Shown here one piece after another: positions 53,801 to 62,111 of a stretch of DNA of 64,000 nt (positions are counted from its first letter, which is position 1; every line of letters begins with the position of its first letter). The notes under the pieces are model-generated. The model made no database searches. It was not told where the DNA came from and was given only the letters and a program-made list of their open reading frames with translations. The stretch lies in assembly GCF_014699005.1 (NCBI RefSeq), contig NZ_JACWZY010000008.1:225872-289871 (forward strand), written 5' to 3'. The stretch is from Spirosoma profusum (GTDB lineage Bacteria; Bacteroidota; Bacteroidia; Cytophagales; Spirosomataceae). The position numbers were made by a program, and so were the translations under genes.

Positions 53801-54125
53801 TTCCTACCAACGTAACGTCAATGGTGCTGCGACTACCAATGCTAATTTCCTGGGTTTCATAGCCGATAAAAGAAAATGTCAGTACGTTATTGGCCGTTGT
53901 GTTGATCGAATACGTACCATCAGCGCGCGACGTAGTACCGGCGGTGGTGCCTTTTACGACAATCGATACGCCGGGCAGTGGCTGATTATCATCGCCAGAA
54001 AGAACGCGCCCAGTGATTGACTGAGCCAGTGCCGACAGGCACGATAGAAGGCTAAACAGAATGACTACCAGCCATCGACGTAGTGCGCGAATAGGTGGTA
54101 ATGTAGCACGTAGCGTATGCTTCAT
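50865..54125 (-). CDS. SusC/RagA-family TonB-dependent receptor
   Basis: 1086 residues. Signal peptide ending near SALAQ, a carboxypeptidase-like regulatory domain at about 36-115 (ITGRVLSGDDNQPLPGVSIV), then the TonB-box/plug (NEVVVTALGIKKDVRNTGVA; LKGASASALYGFRGKNGAIL), and a 22-strand barrel ending RYGINLNLTF. No STN domain, so no sigma/anti-sigma signalling. It imports a ligand delivered by the SusD partner using TonB energy. Confidence 0.93.
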   Translation of the reverse strand: MKHTLRATLPPIRALRRWLVVILFSLLSCLSALAQSITGRVLSGDDNQPLPGVSIVVKGTTAGTTSRADGTYSINTTANNVLTFSFIGYETQEISIGSRSTIDVTLVGSPKALNEVVVTALGIKKDVRNTGVAIQTVDGLSLVKAREPNPINSLVGKVAGLTIGPSAELLRRPTISLRGNTDVLFVVDGVPINSDTWNISNDDIETYTVLKGASASALYGFRGKNGAILITTKRGSKDKRGFSVEVNTSQQFDQGFIAIPKLQDEYGPGDHGVYEFVDGKGNGKNDGDYDIWGPPLDGRLLPQYDSPIDPATGKRTPTPWTARGKDNLKRFIQTGILSTNNIAVSSSGEKHDLRFSLSHNYQRGLVPNSKLNITNFNTSLGYNFSPKLRFESNINYSRQATPNFPDVNYGPNSLIYNMAIWGGADWNVDDMKQIWQPGKEGTQQIYAEYQRYNNPWFMAEYWLRGHYKNDLYGYTSLRYQIADGLQLTGKTQLTSWNLLRTEKFPYSMTVYGREEARGDYREDRRNLSDNINQVLLQYNKNVTPDLAISALAGGELRVLNYNSDFASTNYLNVPGVYNFANSSNPVMATNYTANMRVLSAYYSADFTFRNLATLSTTGRVDKLSTLPKGNNTYFYPSVALSTVVSDYIKLPDVVSFLKLRASYANVKDGLTAATIGSTPGLSFPLGYGDNYASSYGGPTYENAAVYSVPLAYNNRPAAYYTNSLNNPNLKPNSTSQIEVGLDARFLNNRIALDAAYFVSNDGPRIFKLPTSETTGYTERLVNGIRTQKSGVEVSVTGKALRTTSGLSWDVVANYSTYTEKLKEVYPEGNINTLASNFFVGGSSSSRFITAGDRTDGYYSGAFVRTPDGQLINDAGGRPIVNPVSQFLGYVNPKFVWGINNRFAYKNWNFSFQFDGRVGGVIGDYIKQKTYQGGRNLETAQGALGEARKQDVLGVKAYLGEGVQLSSGTINYDPVGNVVNYGELKYVPNTTKTFAQDYVARVYGQTEAFLISRSYAKLREVVIGYTLPNTFLNRVGVRQATVSVVGRNLLYFAERNDLDLDQFVTGGTSDLQTPTTRRYGINLNLTF

Positions 54126-54348
54126 ACAATTGCAGGTTAGTATGCGAAATGGAGTTTCTGCAAAAGTATGGCCTCTCTACAACTGGATACTCATGATGAT
54201 TATCAAGGCTTTATGAATTCATTTTGAAAAACTTCATAAAATCTTAACCCAATGTAAATCCGGGATTGGTTCTAAATCACCTCACTAATTTTTCTGATTG
54301 TTTGTAACCCAACTTCGAAATTGAAGTTTCCAGCGAAACCAAAATCGT

Positions 54349-55842
54349 ATGGGTCGCAACAAATATCAAGTATGGACTGGGCTAGCAATCTGCTTTTATC
54401 TTATAACCTGTTTATATTCCTTCGGCCAGCCTAAACCGAGCAATGAAACCACGTTCCAATCGTCTAAAGAGATCGATGCGTTTTTGCAAAAACAGATAAA
54501 GGAACGTAGGATTACGGGCCTTCAGGTGGCGGTGGTTCAGCATGGAAAGCTGGTGCTGTCGAAGTCCTATGGCACCGCAAATGTGCAAGATGCGGTGCCT
54601 GTTACAAATCGAAGTATTTTCCCAATCAATTCCTGTACAAAGGCGTTTACAGGCGTGGCCATTATGCAGCTCGTGGAAGAAGGGAAAGTAGACCTTTCGG
54701 CCCCGGTTTCCCGGTATCTGGATGGTCTTCCTCAAGCCTGGCAACCCGTCACGATCCGGCAATTGCTGACCCACGTTTCGGGCTTACCTGATATCAACCG
54801 GCTTTTAAATCCGGGTACGTACGGACTTCAGGGCGTTGGTACGGAAGAAGCTACGTTTGCTAAAATTCAGGCATTTCCGATGGATTTTGCGACGGGAACG
54901 CAGTTTAGCTACAATCAAACCAACTACCTCCTACTCGGCAAAATCATCGATAAACTTCAGGGAAAACCGTTTGCTCAGGTCTTTCAGGAAAAACAGTTCG
55001 ACGTAGCAGGGATGCCCGGCACCGGCTTTGGCGATTCGCGCGATATCATTCCGGGGATGGTGCAATCGTACCGCTACGTAACGAACCTCGACGGCAAACC
55101 GCTTGGCAAAGAAAAACTGATTATCAATTACGCCGAGTTTCCGCCCATGCGTCGGACGGCTTCGGGTATGAACAGTACGGCGGAGGATATGGCCCGTTGG
55201 ATCATAGCGTTGCAGCAGGGCAAATTGTTAATAAAGAAAGAAACACTTAAAACGCTCTGGACAACAGGGACTTACAATGATGGAAAGCCAACGCAATGGG
55301 CGCTTGGCTGGGTATTGAAGCCACGACCAGTTCATGACGCTATGGTGATCACAGGTGGTGGTCGTTCGGCCATGTTTGTGTATCCAAACGACGATCTGGC
55401 CATTGTGGCACTCACCAATATTGCCGGTTCCTATCCTGAAGAATTTGTCGATGAACTGGCCGGTTTCTTTAATCCATCGATTCCGGCATCCGACCCCATT
55501 ACAGCGTTAAGAATGCAACTGGAGAAGCGCGGTTTCGACCAGGCGCCGACCATCTTTACCGATCTAAAACGGACGAATCCAGCTTTTCAGCCAACGGAAA
55601 ATGACCTGAACGACTGGGGTTACCGGCTGATGAATGGGCAGGAAAAACCGAAGGAAGCGCTGGAAGTCTTCAAGTTAGTTGTTAAACAGTATCCCGACAG
55701 TTGGAATGCGTATGACAGTCTGGGCGACGCACTGTTAAGGAATGGCGAGAAAGCCCAGGCGATTAGCATGTACCAGAAATCAGTCGCGCTAAACCCTGAT
55801 AACCATGACGGTAAGAAAGTATTAGAGCGAATTATGAAATAA
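54349..55842 (+). CDS. Serine hydrolase (beta-lactamase class C fold) with TPR tail
   Basis: 497 residues. Signal peptide ICFYLITCLYSFGQ. Catalytic SxxK is SCTKAF near residue 97, Tyr motif YNQTNYLLLG near 184, and a third segment near VITGGGRSAMFV. Residues about 420-495 form TPR units (AYDSLGDALLRNGEKAQAI). Members are esterases, D-Ala-D-Ala peptidases or amidases. It is divergent from susC and shares the control region, but has no visible link to phosphonates. Confidence 0.88.
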   Translation: MGRNKYQVWTGLAICFYLITCLYSFGQPKPSNETTFQSSKEIDAFLQKQIKERRITGLQVAVVQHGKLVLSKSYGTANVQDAVPVTNRSIFPINSCTKAFTGVAIMQLVEEGKVDLSAPVSRYLDGLPQAWQPVTIRQLLTHVSGLPDINRLLNPGTYGLQGVGTEEATFAKIQAFPMDFATGTQFSYNQTNYLLLGKIIDKLQGKPFAQVFQEKQFDVAGMPGTGFGDSRDIIPGMVQSYRYVTNLDGKPLGKEKLIINYAEFPPMRRTASGMNSTAEDMARWIIALQQGKLLIKKETLKTLWTTGTYNDGKPTQWALGWVLKPRPVHDAMVITGGGRSAMFVYPNDDLAIVALTNIAGSYPEEFVDELAGFFNPSIPASDPITALRMQLEKRGFDQAPTIFTDLKRTNPAFQPTENDLNDWGYRLMNGQEKPKEALEVFKLVVKQYPDSWNAYDSLGDALLRNGEKAQAISMYQKSVALNPDNHDGKKVLERIMK

Positions 55843-55861
55843 TAGAGAATTCATAGAAAAG

Positions 55862-55975
55862 CTGTTTTTGTCATGCTGAGGCACGAAGCATCTTAATGTT
55901 TCATTATTCATAAGTAAGGGAGATTTAAGAGTAAGGGAGATTTAAGATGCTTCGTGCCTCAGCATGACAAAACAG
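55862..55975. repeat. Long inverted repeat with 33-bp arms
   Basis: Arms 55862-55895 and 55943-55975 carry GTCATGCTGAGGCACGAAGC and its complement, equal except for one extra T. The spacer contains a 17-bp direct repeat (GTAAGGGAGATTTAAGA) at 55914-55930 and 55931-55947. It lies between convergent genes and resembles hairpin elements dispersed in many Bacteroidota genomes. Confidence 0.8.
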
Positions 55976-56047
55976 GCTGTTACTTCATTGGGTACTCATG
56001 AGCAGAGCTTTTCGAAACGATACGTTGTTATGGATGACGTAACGCAA

Positions 56048-57193
56048 TTACCCCACTACGTTCATCCATTCTCGTAGGCTCTGTTCGGCGTAACCAGCGC
56101 CCGAACTCATGCCTTTTCCACCGATGCCTGTAACGATACGTATGTTTTCGTCTACGTCGTGTTCAAAAATTTCGGCTTTGGTCTGGCTATAAAAACCGGC
56201 CCATGTTTTTTTCGTCACCAACGGGAACGTAACGATACGTCGGGCTTCAGCCAGCATCAGGTCGTTGATGAAATCCTGCGTGTAGAATCCTAAATCTTCG
56301 GCCTGCGTAGCGTTGGCGTATTCGTGTGAATCACCCAGGATAATGGAGCCGTCGGTGGCTTGTTTGAACAAAATATGGATACCCCATTTCTGGAGTTCAC
56401 TGTATTGGCTGGGCGACTGAATAGAGCTATACGATGGGCAATTCTGGAATGCTTCGTACCGCCGGATGGTCAGGCCGGTCAGAATATTACCCGGCAGGTT
56501 CAGCCCGGGCACTGGTGCCATCAGGAGCATTTGTAATTTACTCACAATCAACCCTGCCTCGGCCAGTACGTCGGGAAACAACAACCGAACTTCATGACCA
56601 CTGCAAATCAGTATACGCCCAGCCTGATATCGCTGCCGGTTTGCCAGTGTCAGAATGGCGCCGGAATAATTCGACTGCACATCAATTACGGCTGCACCCG
56701 ACTGATACTCAACGTTGTACTTTTTCTGGATATAAGTAATCAGCCGGTAAATCATCTGGTCTGGCTCTACGCTCATTTCGCTGGGAAAGAACAAACCACC
56801 CACCGGATAATTAGATTGCAAAGTCGGGTATTTTACCAGGCATTGTTTTTTGTTGAGCAGCTCGCAGGAATAATTTAATTGCTGGTAGTGGTCGTACAAC
56901 TCGTTGGCGAGCGTCCATTCGTCGGCATCCGATGCTACGTAGACAGTACCGTTTTGGCGTACACTTAAGTCGGTTTCCTGCTGAATGCTTCGGTAAATTT
57001 CCAGACTCCGGCGTCCGTAATCGAACCAGCGTCCAGCCAGCCCCGACGGTACCACCTGCCCAAAATTCCGAACGGTAGCCCCTACCGGAAAACGGTCTTT
57101 TTCGAGCAGCAAAACCCGCAAACCCGCTTTAGCTGCGTGATACGCATGGAACGTACCGAGTGCTCCAGCACCAACAACAATCAAATCGTACAT
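56048..57193 (-). CDS. FAD-dependent aminophosphonate oxidoreductase (TIGR03364-like)
   Basis: 381 residues. DAO-type FAD motif VVGAGALGTFHAYHAAKAGL, then VRNFGQVVPSGLAGRWFDYG, which I recognise from the TIGR03364 family; the C-terminal FAD contact is ITGIGGKGMSSGAGYA. This family co-occurs with phosphonatase-like HAD proteins and is proposed to deaminate aminophosphonates oxidatively to an aldehyde. The HAD gene lies 87 bp upstream on the same strand, so they form a two-step unit. Confidence 0.82.
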   Translation of the reverse strand: MYDLIVVGAGALGTFHAYHAAKAGLRVLLLEKDRFPVGATVRNFGQVVPSGLAGRWFDYGRRSLEIYRSIQQETDLSVRQNGTVYVASDADEWTLANELYDHYQQLNYSCELLNKKQCLVKYPTLQSNYPVGGLFFPSEMSVEPDQMIYRLITYIQKKYNVEYQSGAAVIDVQSNYSGAILTLANRQRYQAGRILICSGHEVRLLFPDVLAEAGLIVSKLQMLLMAPVPGLNLPGNILTGLTIRRYEAFQNCPSYSSIQSPSQYSELQKWGIHILFKQATDGSIILGDSHEYANATQAEDLGFYTQDFINDLMLAEARRIVTFPLVTKKTWAGFYSQTKAEIFEHDVDENIRIVTGIGGKGMSSGAGYAEQSLREWMNVVG

Positions 57194-57205
57194 AGCTGGT
57201 TAATA

Positions 57206-57299
57206 AATAATGTAAAATGGATAATGAATAACTAATTCCAGGATTAAGAGGCTCACCATAAACCCATTATACATTTTCCATCATGCATTATTCATCTCA
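57206..57299. repeat. Heptanucleotide-repeat hairpin C
   Basis: Left arm: 7-bp units AATAATG TAAAATG and two more at 57206-57233. Right arm: units beginning CAT (CATTATA CATTTTC ...) at 57265-57299, running through the last codons and stop of the HAD gene. It separates the HAD and FAD oxidoreductase genes. Confidence 0.65.
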
Positions 57300-58024
57300 A
57301 AAGACTGACGGCTCTCGACTAGATCCGGCAATTCCCGCAGGGAGCCAATTAGTTTATCATGGGGGTAATCTTCCAGTTGTTCGCGGGTGTGCGTACCGTT
57401 AGTAACGCCCAGATTTAGCCCCACGCCAGCCGCCCGACCTGATAGCAAATCAGAAGGCGTGTCGCCGATGTTTACTATTACTTTGGGATCAGAAACGCCA
57501 AGCAGTTTCATGGCGCGCTCAATCATGTGCGGATACGGACGTCCGCGCTCCACTTCGTCGCTGGCAATCGACAACTGAATCAGGCTGTTTGGGCCACCGA
57601 TACGTTGGTCGTTAAGGTCATTTAGCCAACCCAGTTTTTCCAGAATGATATCGGTCACTACGCGGTAAAAACCTGTTGTCAGGGCAATTTGTATTCCCCG
57701 TTCGCGCAACCAGGCGAACGTATCGAGACACCCTTCGGTAGAGGTTGCTCCGTGTGTGCGGTAATGGTTTTCGAGTATTTCGCGGAACGTATCGTAAGAC
57801 TTGTCGACGTTCTGAGTCACAAGAGAACTCTGCGCACCAAGTTGTTCCTGCCACAAGGTTTCGAAGACGTACCGTTTCGACAATCCCTGCATGGCCAGAA
57901 TTCGCTCGTCCGTTACGGTCAAACCCGTTTCTCTGGCGGCTTCGGCAAAGCAACGTTCTACTTCGTGATGATCGGTTACGGTCGTACCAGCCATATCAAA
58001 AACTACCAGTTCCACGGATTTCAT
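57281..58024 (-). CDS. Phosphonatase-like HAD hydrolase (TIGR03351-like)
   Basis: 247 residues. HAD motif I VVFDMAGTTVTD (nucleophile Asp with MAG as in phosphonoacetaldehyde hydrolases), motif II ALTTGFY, and motif IV VNIGDTPSDLLSGRAAG. It matches the phosphonatase-like family that accompanies TIGR03364 oxidoreductases. It would cleave the C-P bond of a phosphonoaldehyde to phosphate plus aldehyde. The lysine Schiff-base residue of true PhnX is not obvious, so substrate and mechanism remain open. Confidence 0.82.
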   Translation of the reverse strand: MKSVELVVFDMAGTTVTDHHEVERCFAEAARETGLTVTDERILAMQGLSKRYVFETLWQEQLGAQSSLVTQNVDKSYDTFREILENHYRTHGATSTEGCLDTFAWLRERGIQIALTTGFYRVVTDIILEKLGWLNDLNDQRIGGPNSLIQLSIASDEVERGRPYPHMIERAMKLLGVSDPKVIVNIGDTPSDLLSGRAAGVGLNLGVTNGTHTREQLEDYPHDKLIGSLRELPDLVESRQSFEMNNA

Positions 58025-58172
58025 AGCTTACGAGTTTGTGCATTCATCCGGCAAAAAAACCAATAATCTCTGTACAGTCCTATTAAGCGTCTGTTAAATC
58101 AGCGCTCTTTGTCATAACCTGAGTAGCGCAAACAGGGACTTTTCGCGGTAGCCAACGTAGCAGAATTAAGGC

Positions 58173-59651
58173 TTACTCGCCCCGCAGTTTCAAAATAAGT
58201 TCGGTTTTCAGGTCGTTGAGATTCTTCTCAAGGCCGACTGGATACAGGTGTGGATTGACAAAGCGTTTCACACCGGGATGCAGATTTGCCAGTTGCTTTT
58301 GTACGCGGGTACGTACCGAATGAATATCCGGATTTTTATAAACCTGTTTACCATCCTCAAAAACAGTCACTAATAAGTCTTCGTGTGGTTGTCCCGCTTC
58401 AAAACGGCGACGTTTCGTAAAGTCCAGCGGGTCAATCATAACGGAGGGTTTATCGGCCGAGTGTCGGTCCAACCCATCCATTTCCTGATCGTAGATCATG
58501 TCGGAAATAAAACCACGTTCATTCTGAAACCGACGTACCTGCTGAATCCCTGGCGTCGAAATTTTGATAGCCTGCTCCGAAAGTTTCATTTTATAATCCC
58601 ACGTTCCTTTTTCGTTACGTAGTGCTGCCAGTTTATACACACCGCCCAACGCCGGCTGATCGTAGGCCGTAACAAGTTTGGTACCCACACCCCAGATGTC
58701 GATACGTGCGCCCTGTTGCTTCAGGCTGCCGATAATAGTTTCATCTAAATCGTTGCTGGCGACTATGGCCGTATCCTGAAAACCAGCTTCGTCGAGCAGT
58801 TTGCGGGCTTCGATACTTAGATACGCCAAATCGCCGGAGTCGAGCCGTATACCAGCCAGCTTGTGCCCCTGTTCCTTCAGGCGGTTCCCCGTTTCAATAG
58901 CGTGTCGAACGCCCTGCAACGTATCATACGTATCGACCAATAGTGTTACGTTGTTGGGCAGTACGTTGGCATACGTATCAAAAGCCTGCTTTTCATCGTC
59001 AAACGACATCACCCAACTATGCGCGTGCGTACCGCGAACAGGAATATCGTAGAGTTTACCCGCCAGTACGTTCGACGTAGCATCGCAGCCGCCAATGTAA
59101 GCGGCACGACTGGCCGTCATCCCCCCATCGACACCCTGCGCCCGACGCAAACCGAATTCCAGTAACGTATCGGTCTCAGCCACCAGTCGCAATCGGGCCG
59201 CTTTAGTGGCAATCAGCGATTCGAAATTGATCAGGTTCAGCAAAGGCGTTTCCAGTAGCTGACATTGTAGAATGGGACCTCTTACCCGAATCAGCGGTTC
59301 GTTCGGAAAAACCACCGTGCCTTCTGGCATGGCGTCGATGGTGCAGGTCAGTTTGAGCTGGGCCAGATACTCAATAAATGCTTCTTCGAAGAGCGGTCTG
59401 CCATCGTTTCCGGTTAGTGTTCGGAGGTAGCGTAAATCTTTTTTTGAGAAGCCAAAATGGTTGATATACCCAATTACGTTGGCCAATCCACAGGCAATGG
59501 TGAAGCCTCCGCCGAAGGGGTTTTTCCGAAAATACAGGTTAAAAACGGCCTCTTTCTCAGCCGTTTCAGATTGCCAGTACCCGTATGCCATCGTTACCTG
59601 GTACAAGTCCGTCAGCAAACTTAGCGACGTATCATAAAGCTTGTTTGTCAT
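58173..59651 (-). CDS. pncB: Nicotinate phosphoribosyltransferase
   Basis: 492 residues from ATG 59651 (MTNKLYDTSLSLLTDLYQVT), the usual family start; the longer frame upstream is not conserved in character. Landmarks: FGGGFTIACGL, FGLRRAQGVDGGMTASRAAY, GTHAHSWVMSFDDE and GIRLDSGDLAYLS. It makes nicotinate mononucleotide from nicotinate, PRPP and ATP in the NAD salvage (Preiss-Handler) pathway. It is divergent from rpoN. Confidence 0.93.
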   Translation of the reverse strand: MTNKLYDTSLSLLTDLYQVTMAYGYWQSETAEKEAVFNLYFRKNPFGGGFTIACGLANVIGYINHFGFSKKDLRYLRTLTGNDGRPLFEEAFIEYLAQLKLTCTIDAMPEGTVVFPNEPLIRVRGPILQCQLLETPLLNLINFESLIATKAARLRLVAETDTLLEFGLRRAQGVDGGMTASRAAYIGGCDATSNVLAGKLYDIPVRGTHAHSWVMSFDDEKQAFDTYANVLPNNVTLLVDTYDTLQGVRHAIETGNRLKEQGHKLAGIRLDSGDLAYLSIEARKLLDEAGFQDTAIVASNDLDETIIGSLKQQGARIDIWGVGTKLVTAYDQPALGGVYKLAALRNEKGTWDYKMKLSEQAIKISTPGIQQVRRFQNERGFISDMIYDQEMDGLDRHSADKPSVMIDPLDFTKRRRFEAGQPHEDLLVTVFEDGKQVYKNPDIHSVRTRVQKQLANLHPGVKRFVNPHLYPVGLEKNLNDLKTELILKLRGE

Positions 59652-59804
59652 GGGCGCGAAGGTACTATTTCGGCGGGGAACAGAAAATTTATAGGCCAAA
59701 AACAAAAAACTGATTATTTTGGTCTGATAATTGCGCAGGGCAAATTTGCCTATCACCAAATACTCGACGTAACGCGCACAACATCTACAGCTCACAGCAC
59801 CACC

Positions 59805-61250
59805 ATGCAGAAGTTAAGCCTTGCCCAATCCCTACAGCAGAAGCTATCTCCGCAGCAGATTCAGTTTATTAAACTGTTGCAGATCCCAACGGCTGAGTTA
59901 GATGCTCGTATTGAAGAAGAATTAGAAATTAATCCCGCCCTCGAAGAAGGCATGGATGAAGAATTTGACCAGAAAGACGATGATTCGTTCGATGAAGTCG
60001 ATGATTATAAAGATAGCGACAACGATCTGGACATCGACAGCTATATTCAGGACGAAGACTATGCTGGTTACAAAATGCAGGGCGATGGGAATTACAACGA
60101 CGAAGACCGCGAAATGCCGCTGGCTACCAGTTCGAGCCTGACGGATTCGCTGCTTCAACAGTTTGGCTATCTCAATCTGACCGAAACACAAGATACCATT
60201 GGGATGCAACTCATCGGCAGTATCGAAGCCGATGGCTACATCCGCCGACCACTTCAGGCCATTGTAAACGACCTTGCTTTCGGTCAGAACGTATTGACCG
60301 ATACCGATGAAGTTGAGGAGGTATTGACCAAAATTCAGTCGTTCGATCCGCCGGGAATTGCCGCCCGTTCGTTGCAGGAATGCCTACTGCTGCAACTCCA
60401 CCGCAAAGACCCGTCTGACCCATATAACCTCCTTGCCATTCGGATTATCGAAGACTTTTTCGATGAGTTTTCGAAAAAACACTACGACAAAATTCAGCGT
60501 CGCCTGAATATCAGCGATGATTCACTCAAGAAGGTAATCGACGTGATCATCAAGCTGAATCCCAAACCCGGTTCGGTAGAAAGCGAAGACGGCACCGCGC
60601 AATACCTGCTCCCCGATTTTATTCTGACCAACAACAACGGCAAACTCGAACTGTCGCTGAACGGCAAGAATGCCCCCGAACTACGTATCAGCCGCTCGTT
60701 TGCCGATATGCTCGATACGTATGACAAGAGCAGCAAGCAGAATAAAGCCCTGAAAGAAACGGTTTCGTTTGTGAAGCAGAAGCTGGACGCGGCCAAGTGG
60801 TTTATCGACGCCATCAAGCAACGCCAGCAAACCCTGCTAAAAACCATGAACGCGATTGTCCAGTTTCAGTATGATTTCTTCCTGACGGGCGACGAATCGA
60901 AGCTAAGGCCGATGATTCTGAAGGACATTGCTATGTTGATCGATATGGACGTATCGACCGTTTCACGGGTAGCCAGCAGCAAATCCGTGCAGACCGAATT
61001 CGGTTTATACCCGCTTAAATACTTCTTCTCCGAAGGTATCTCGACCGACACGGGTGAAGACGTTAGCAGCCGCGAAGTGAAAAACATTCTCCGCGATTTG
61101 ATTGATGCTGAGCCAAAACTCAACCCCCTTTCGGACGACAAACTCGAAAAAATCCTGAACGATCGGGGCTACAACATCGCCCGACGTACCGTGGCCAAAT
61201 ACCGCGAGCAGCTCAACATTCCCGTAGCCCGGTTGCGGAAACAACTTTAA
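59805..61250 (+). CDS. rpoN: RNA polymerase sigma-54 factor
   Basis: 481 residues. Region I QKLSLAQSLQQKLSPQQIQF with many Gln/Leu, an acidic region II (about 45-95), core-binding and DNA-binding domains, HTH around DIAMLIDMDVSTVSRVASSK, and the RpoN box ARRTVAKYREQLNIPVARL at the end. Recognises -24/-12 promoters and needs enhancer-binding AAA+ activators, none of which lie in the window. Confidence 0.95.
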   Translation: MQKLSLAQSLQQKLSPQQIQFIKLLQIPTAELDARIEEELEINPALEEGMDEEFDQKDDDSFDEVDDYKDSDNDLDIDSYIQDEDYAGYKMQGDGNYNDEDREMPLATSSSLTDSLLQQFGYLNLTETQDTIGMQLIGSIEADGYIRRPLQAIVNDLAFGQNVLTDTDEVEEVLTKIQSFDPPGIAARSLQECLLLQLHRKDPSDPYNLLAIRIIEDFFDEFSKKHYDKIQRRLNISDDSLKKVIDVIIKLNPKPGSVESEDGTAQYLLPDFILTNNNGKLELSLNGKNAPELRISRSFADMLDTYDKSSKQNKALKETVSFVKQKLDAAKWFIDAIKQRQQTLLKTMNAIVQFQYDFFLTGDESKLRPMILKDIAMLIDMDVSTVSRVASSKSVQTEFGLYPLKYFFSEGISTDTGEDVSSREVKNILRDLIDAEPKLNPLSDDKLEKILNDRGYNIARRTVAKYREQLNIPVARLRKQL

Positions 61251-61254
61251 TAAA

Positions 61255-61357
61255 GTGATGAATTATGAACGATTAGTGATGAGTGGCTTTGTACTATTAA
61301 CTTTGTAGCATAAAATGCTCTGACGAAGCATTCATCACTTATCACTTATCGTTCATC
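61255..61357. repeat. Heptanucleotide-repeat hairpin D
   Basis: Left arm: units GTGATGA ATTATGA and two more at 61255-61282. Right arm: units ATTCATC ACTTATC and two more at 61330-61357, ending just before the next start codon. It lies between rpoN and the membrane protein gene. Confidence 0.75.
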
Positions 61358-61358
61358 G

Positions 61359-61997
61359 TTGACAAAGTCGTTTGCCAATTTCCTGTCGGTTGTTTTTCAT
61401 CCGCTGCTGATGCCGACCTGGCTGTTCGGCCTACTGTTGTTTAAAACGCCCAGCGTTCTGAGCATGGATTCCATCCCTGGTACCGCGCGGCTGAGCCTGC
61501 TGGTACTGATTTTCATTGGTACGTTTGCCGTACCTTCCCTGCTGATTTATTACCTGTTCCGCAGCGGCTACGTTCGAAGTCTGCAACTCACTACGTTGGA
61601 AGATCGGCGTCTACCGTATTTCCTGACGGCTTTTGTCTATACAATTCTGGCATATTTATTTCGGTTCCAGATGCAAGGTGTATCGACGCTAGCTCCGGAA
61701 ATTGGGATTCTTATCGCCAGTATCGCTGTTTCTATTCTGCTGGTTGGTTTTATTAGCCTGAGCTGGCAAATTAGTGCACACAGCGTAGGACTAAGCGGAG
61801 TAGTTGGTGTTATCGGTGGATTTATTCTTCGGTACAGCCTGACGGACTTATTTGGTACGCTGGTTTTGCTAATTATGGTAACAGGGCTGGTGGCGAGTGC
61901 CCGACTTAAACTCAACGCCCATACACTCAATCAGGTAGGCGCAGGCTTTGTATTAGGCCTGAGCGTCAGTCTTATTACCGTATACTGGCTCATTTAA
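61359..61997 (+). CDS. Hypothetical polytopic membrane protein (PAP2-like)
   Basis: 212 residues, about six or seven TM helices. Start is TTG 61359; no ATG is available before the first helix. VFHPLLMPTWLFGLLLF at the N terminus and the late ISAHSVGLSGVVGVIGGF segment resemble Bacteroidota PAP2-related proteins, but the phosphatase signature is incomplete. Probably cotranscribed with rpoN. Confidence 0.75.
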   Translation: MTKSFANFLSVVFHPLLMPTWLFGLLLFKTPSVLSMDSIPGTARLSLLVLIFIGTFAVPSLLIYYLFRSGYVRSLQLTTLEDRRLPYFLTAFVYTILAYLFRFQMQGVSTLAPEIGILIASIAVSILLVGFISLSWQISAHSVGLSGVVGVIGGFILRYSLTDLFGTLVLLIMVTGLVASARLKLNAHTLNQVGAGFVLGLSVSLITVYWLI

Positions 61998-62028
61998 AAC
62001 TGATTCAGAGTTCAAAAAGAATCCCAAA

Positions 62029-62092
62029 AAGAGTGTTTTTGTCATTCCTCCTTCGACTCCGCGTCCCGGTCGGCATGACAAAAACGGCTCTT
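62029..62092. repeat. Inverted repeat, GTCAT-type hairpin
   Basis: Arms AAGAGTGTTTTTGTCAT (62029-62045) and ATGACAAAAACGGCTCTT (62075-62092) pair with one bulge. The motif TTTTTGTCAT is shared with the larger hairpin at 55862, suggesting related dispersed elements. Confidence 0.65.
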
Positions 62093-62111
62093 GGTAAAAC
62101 CCTTTCCTTTT

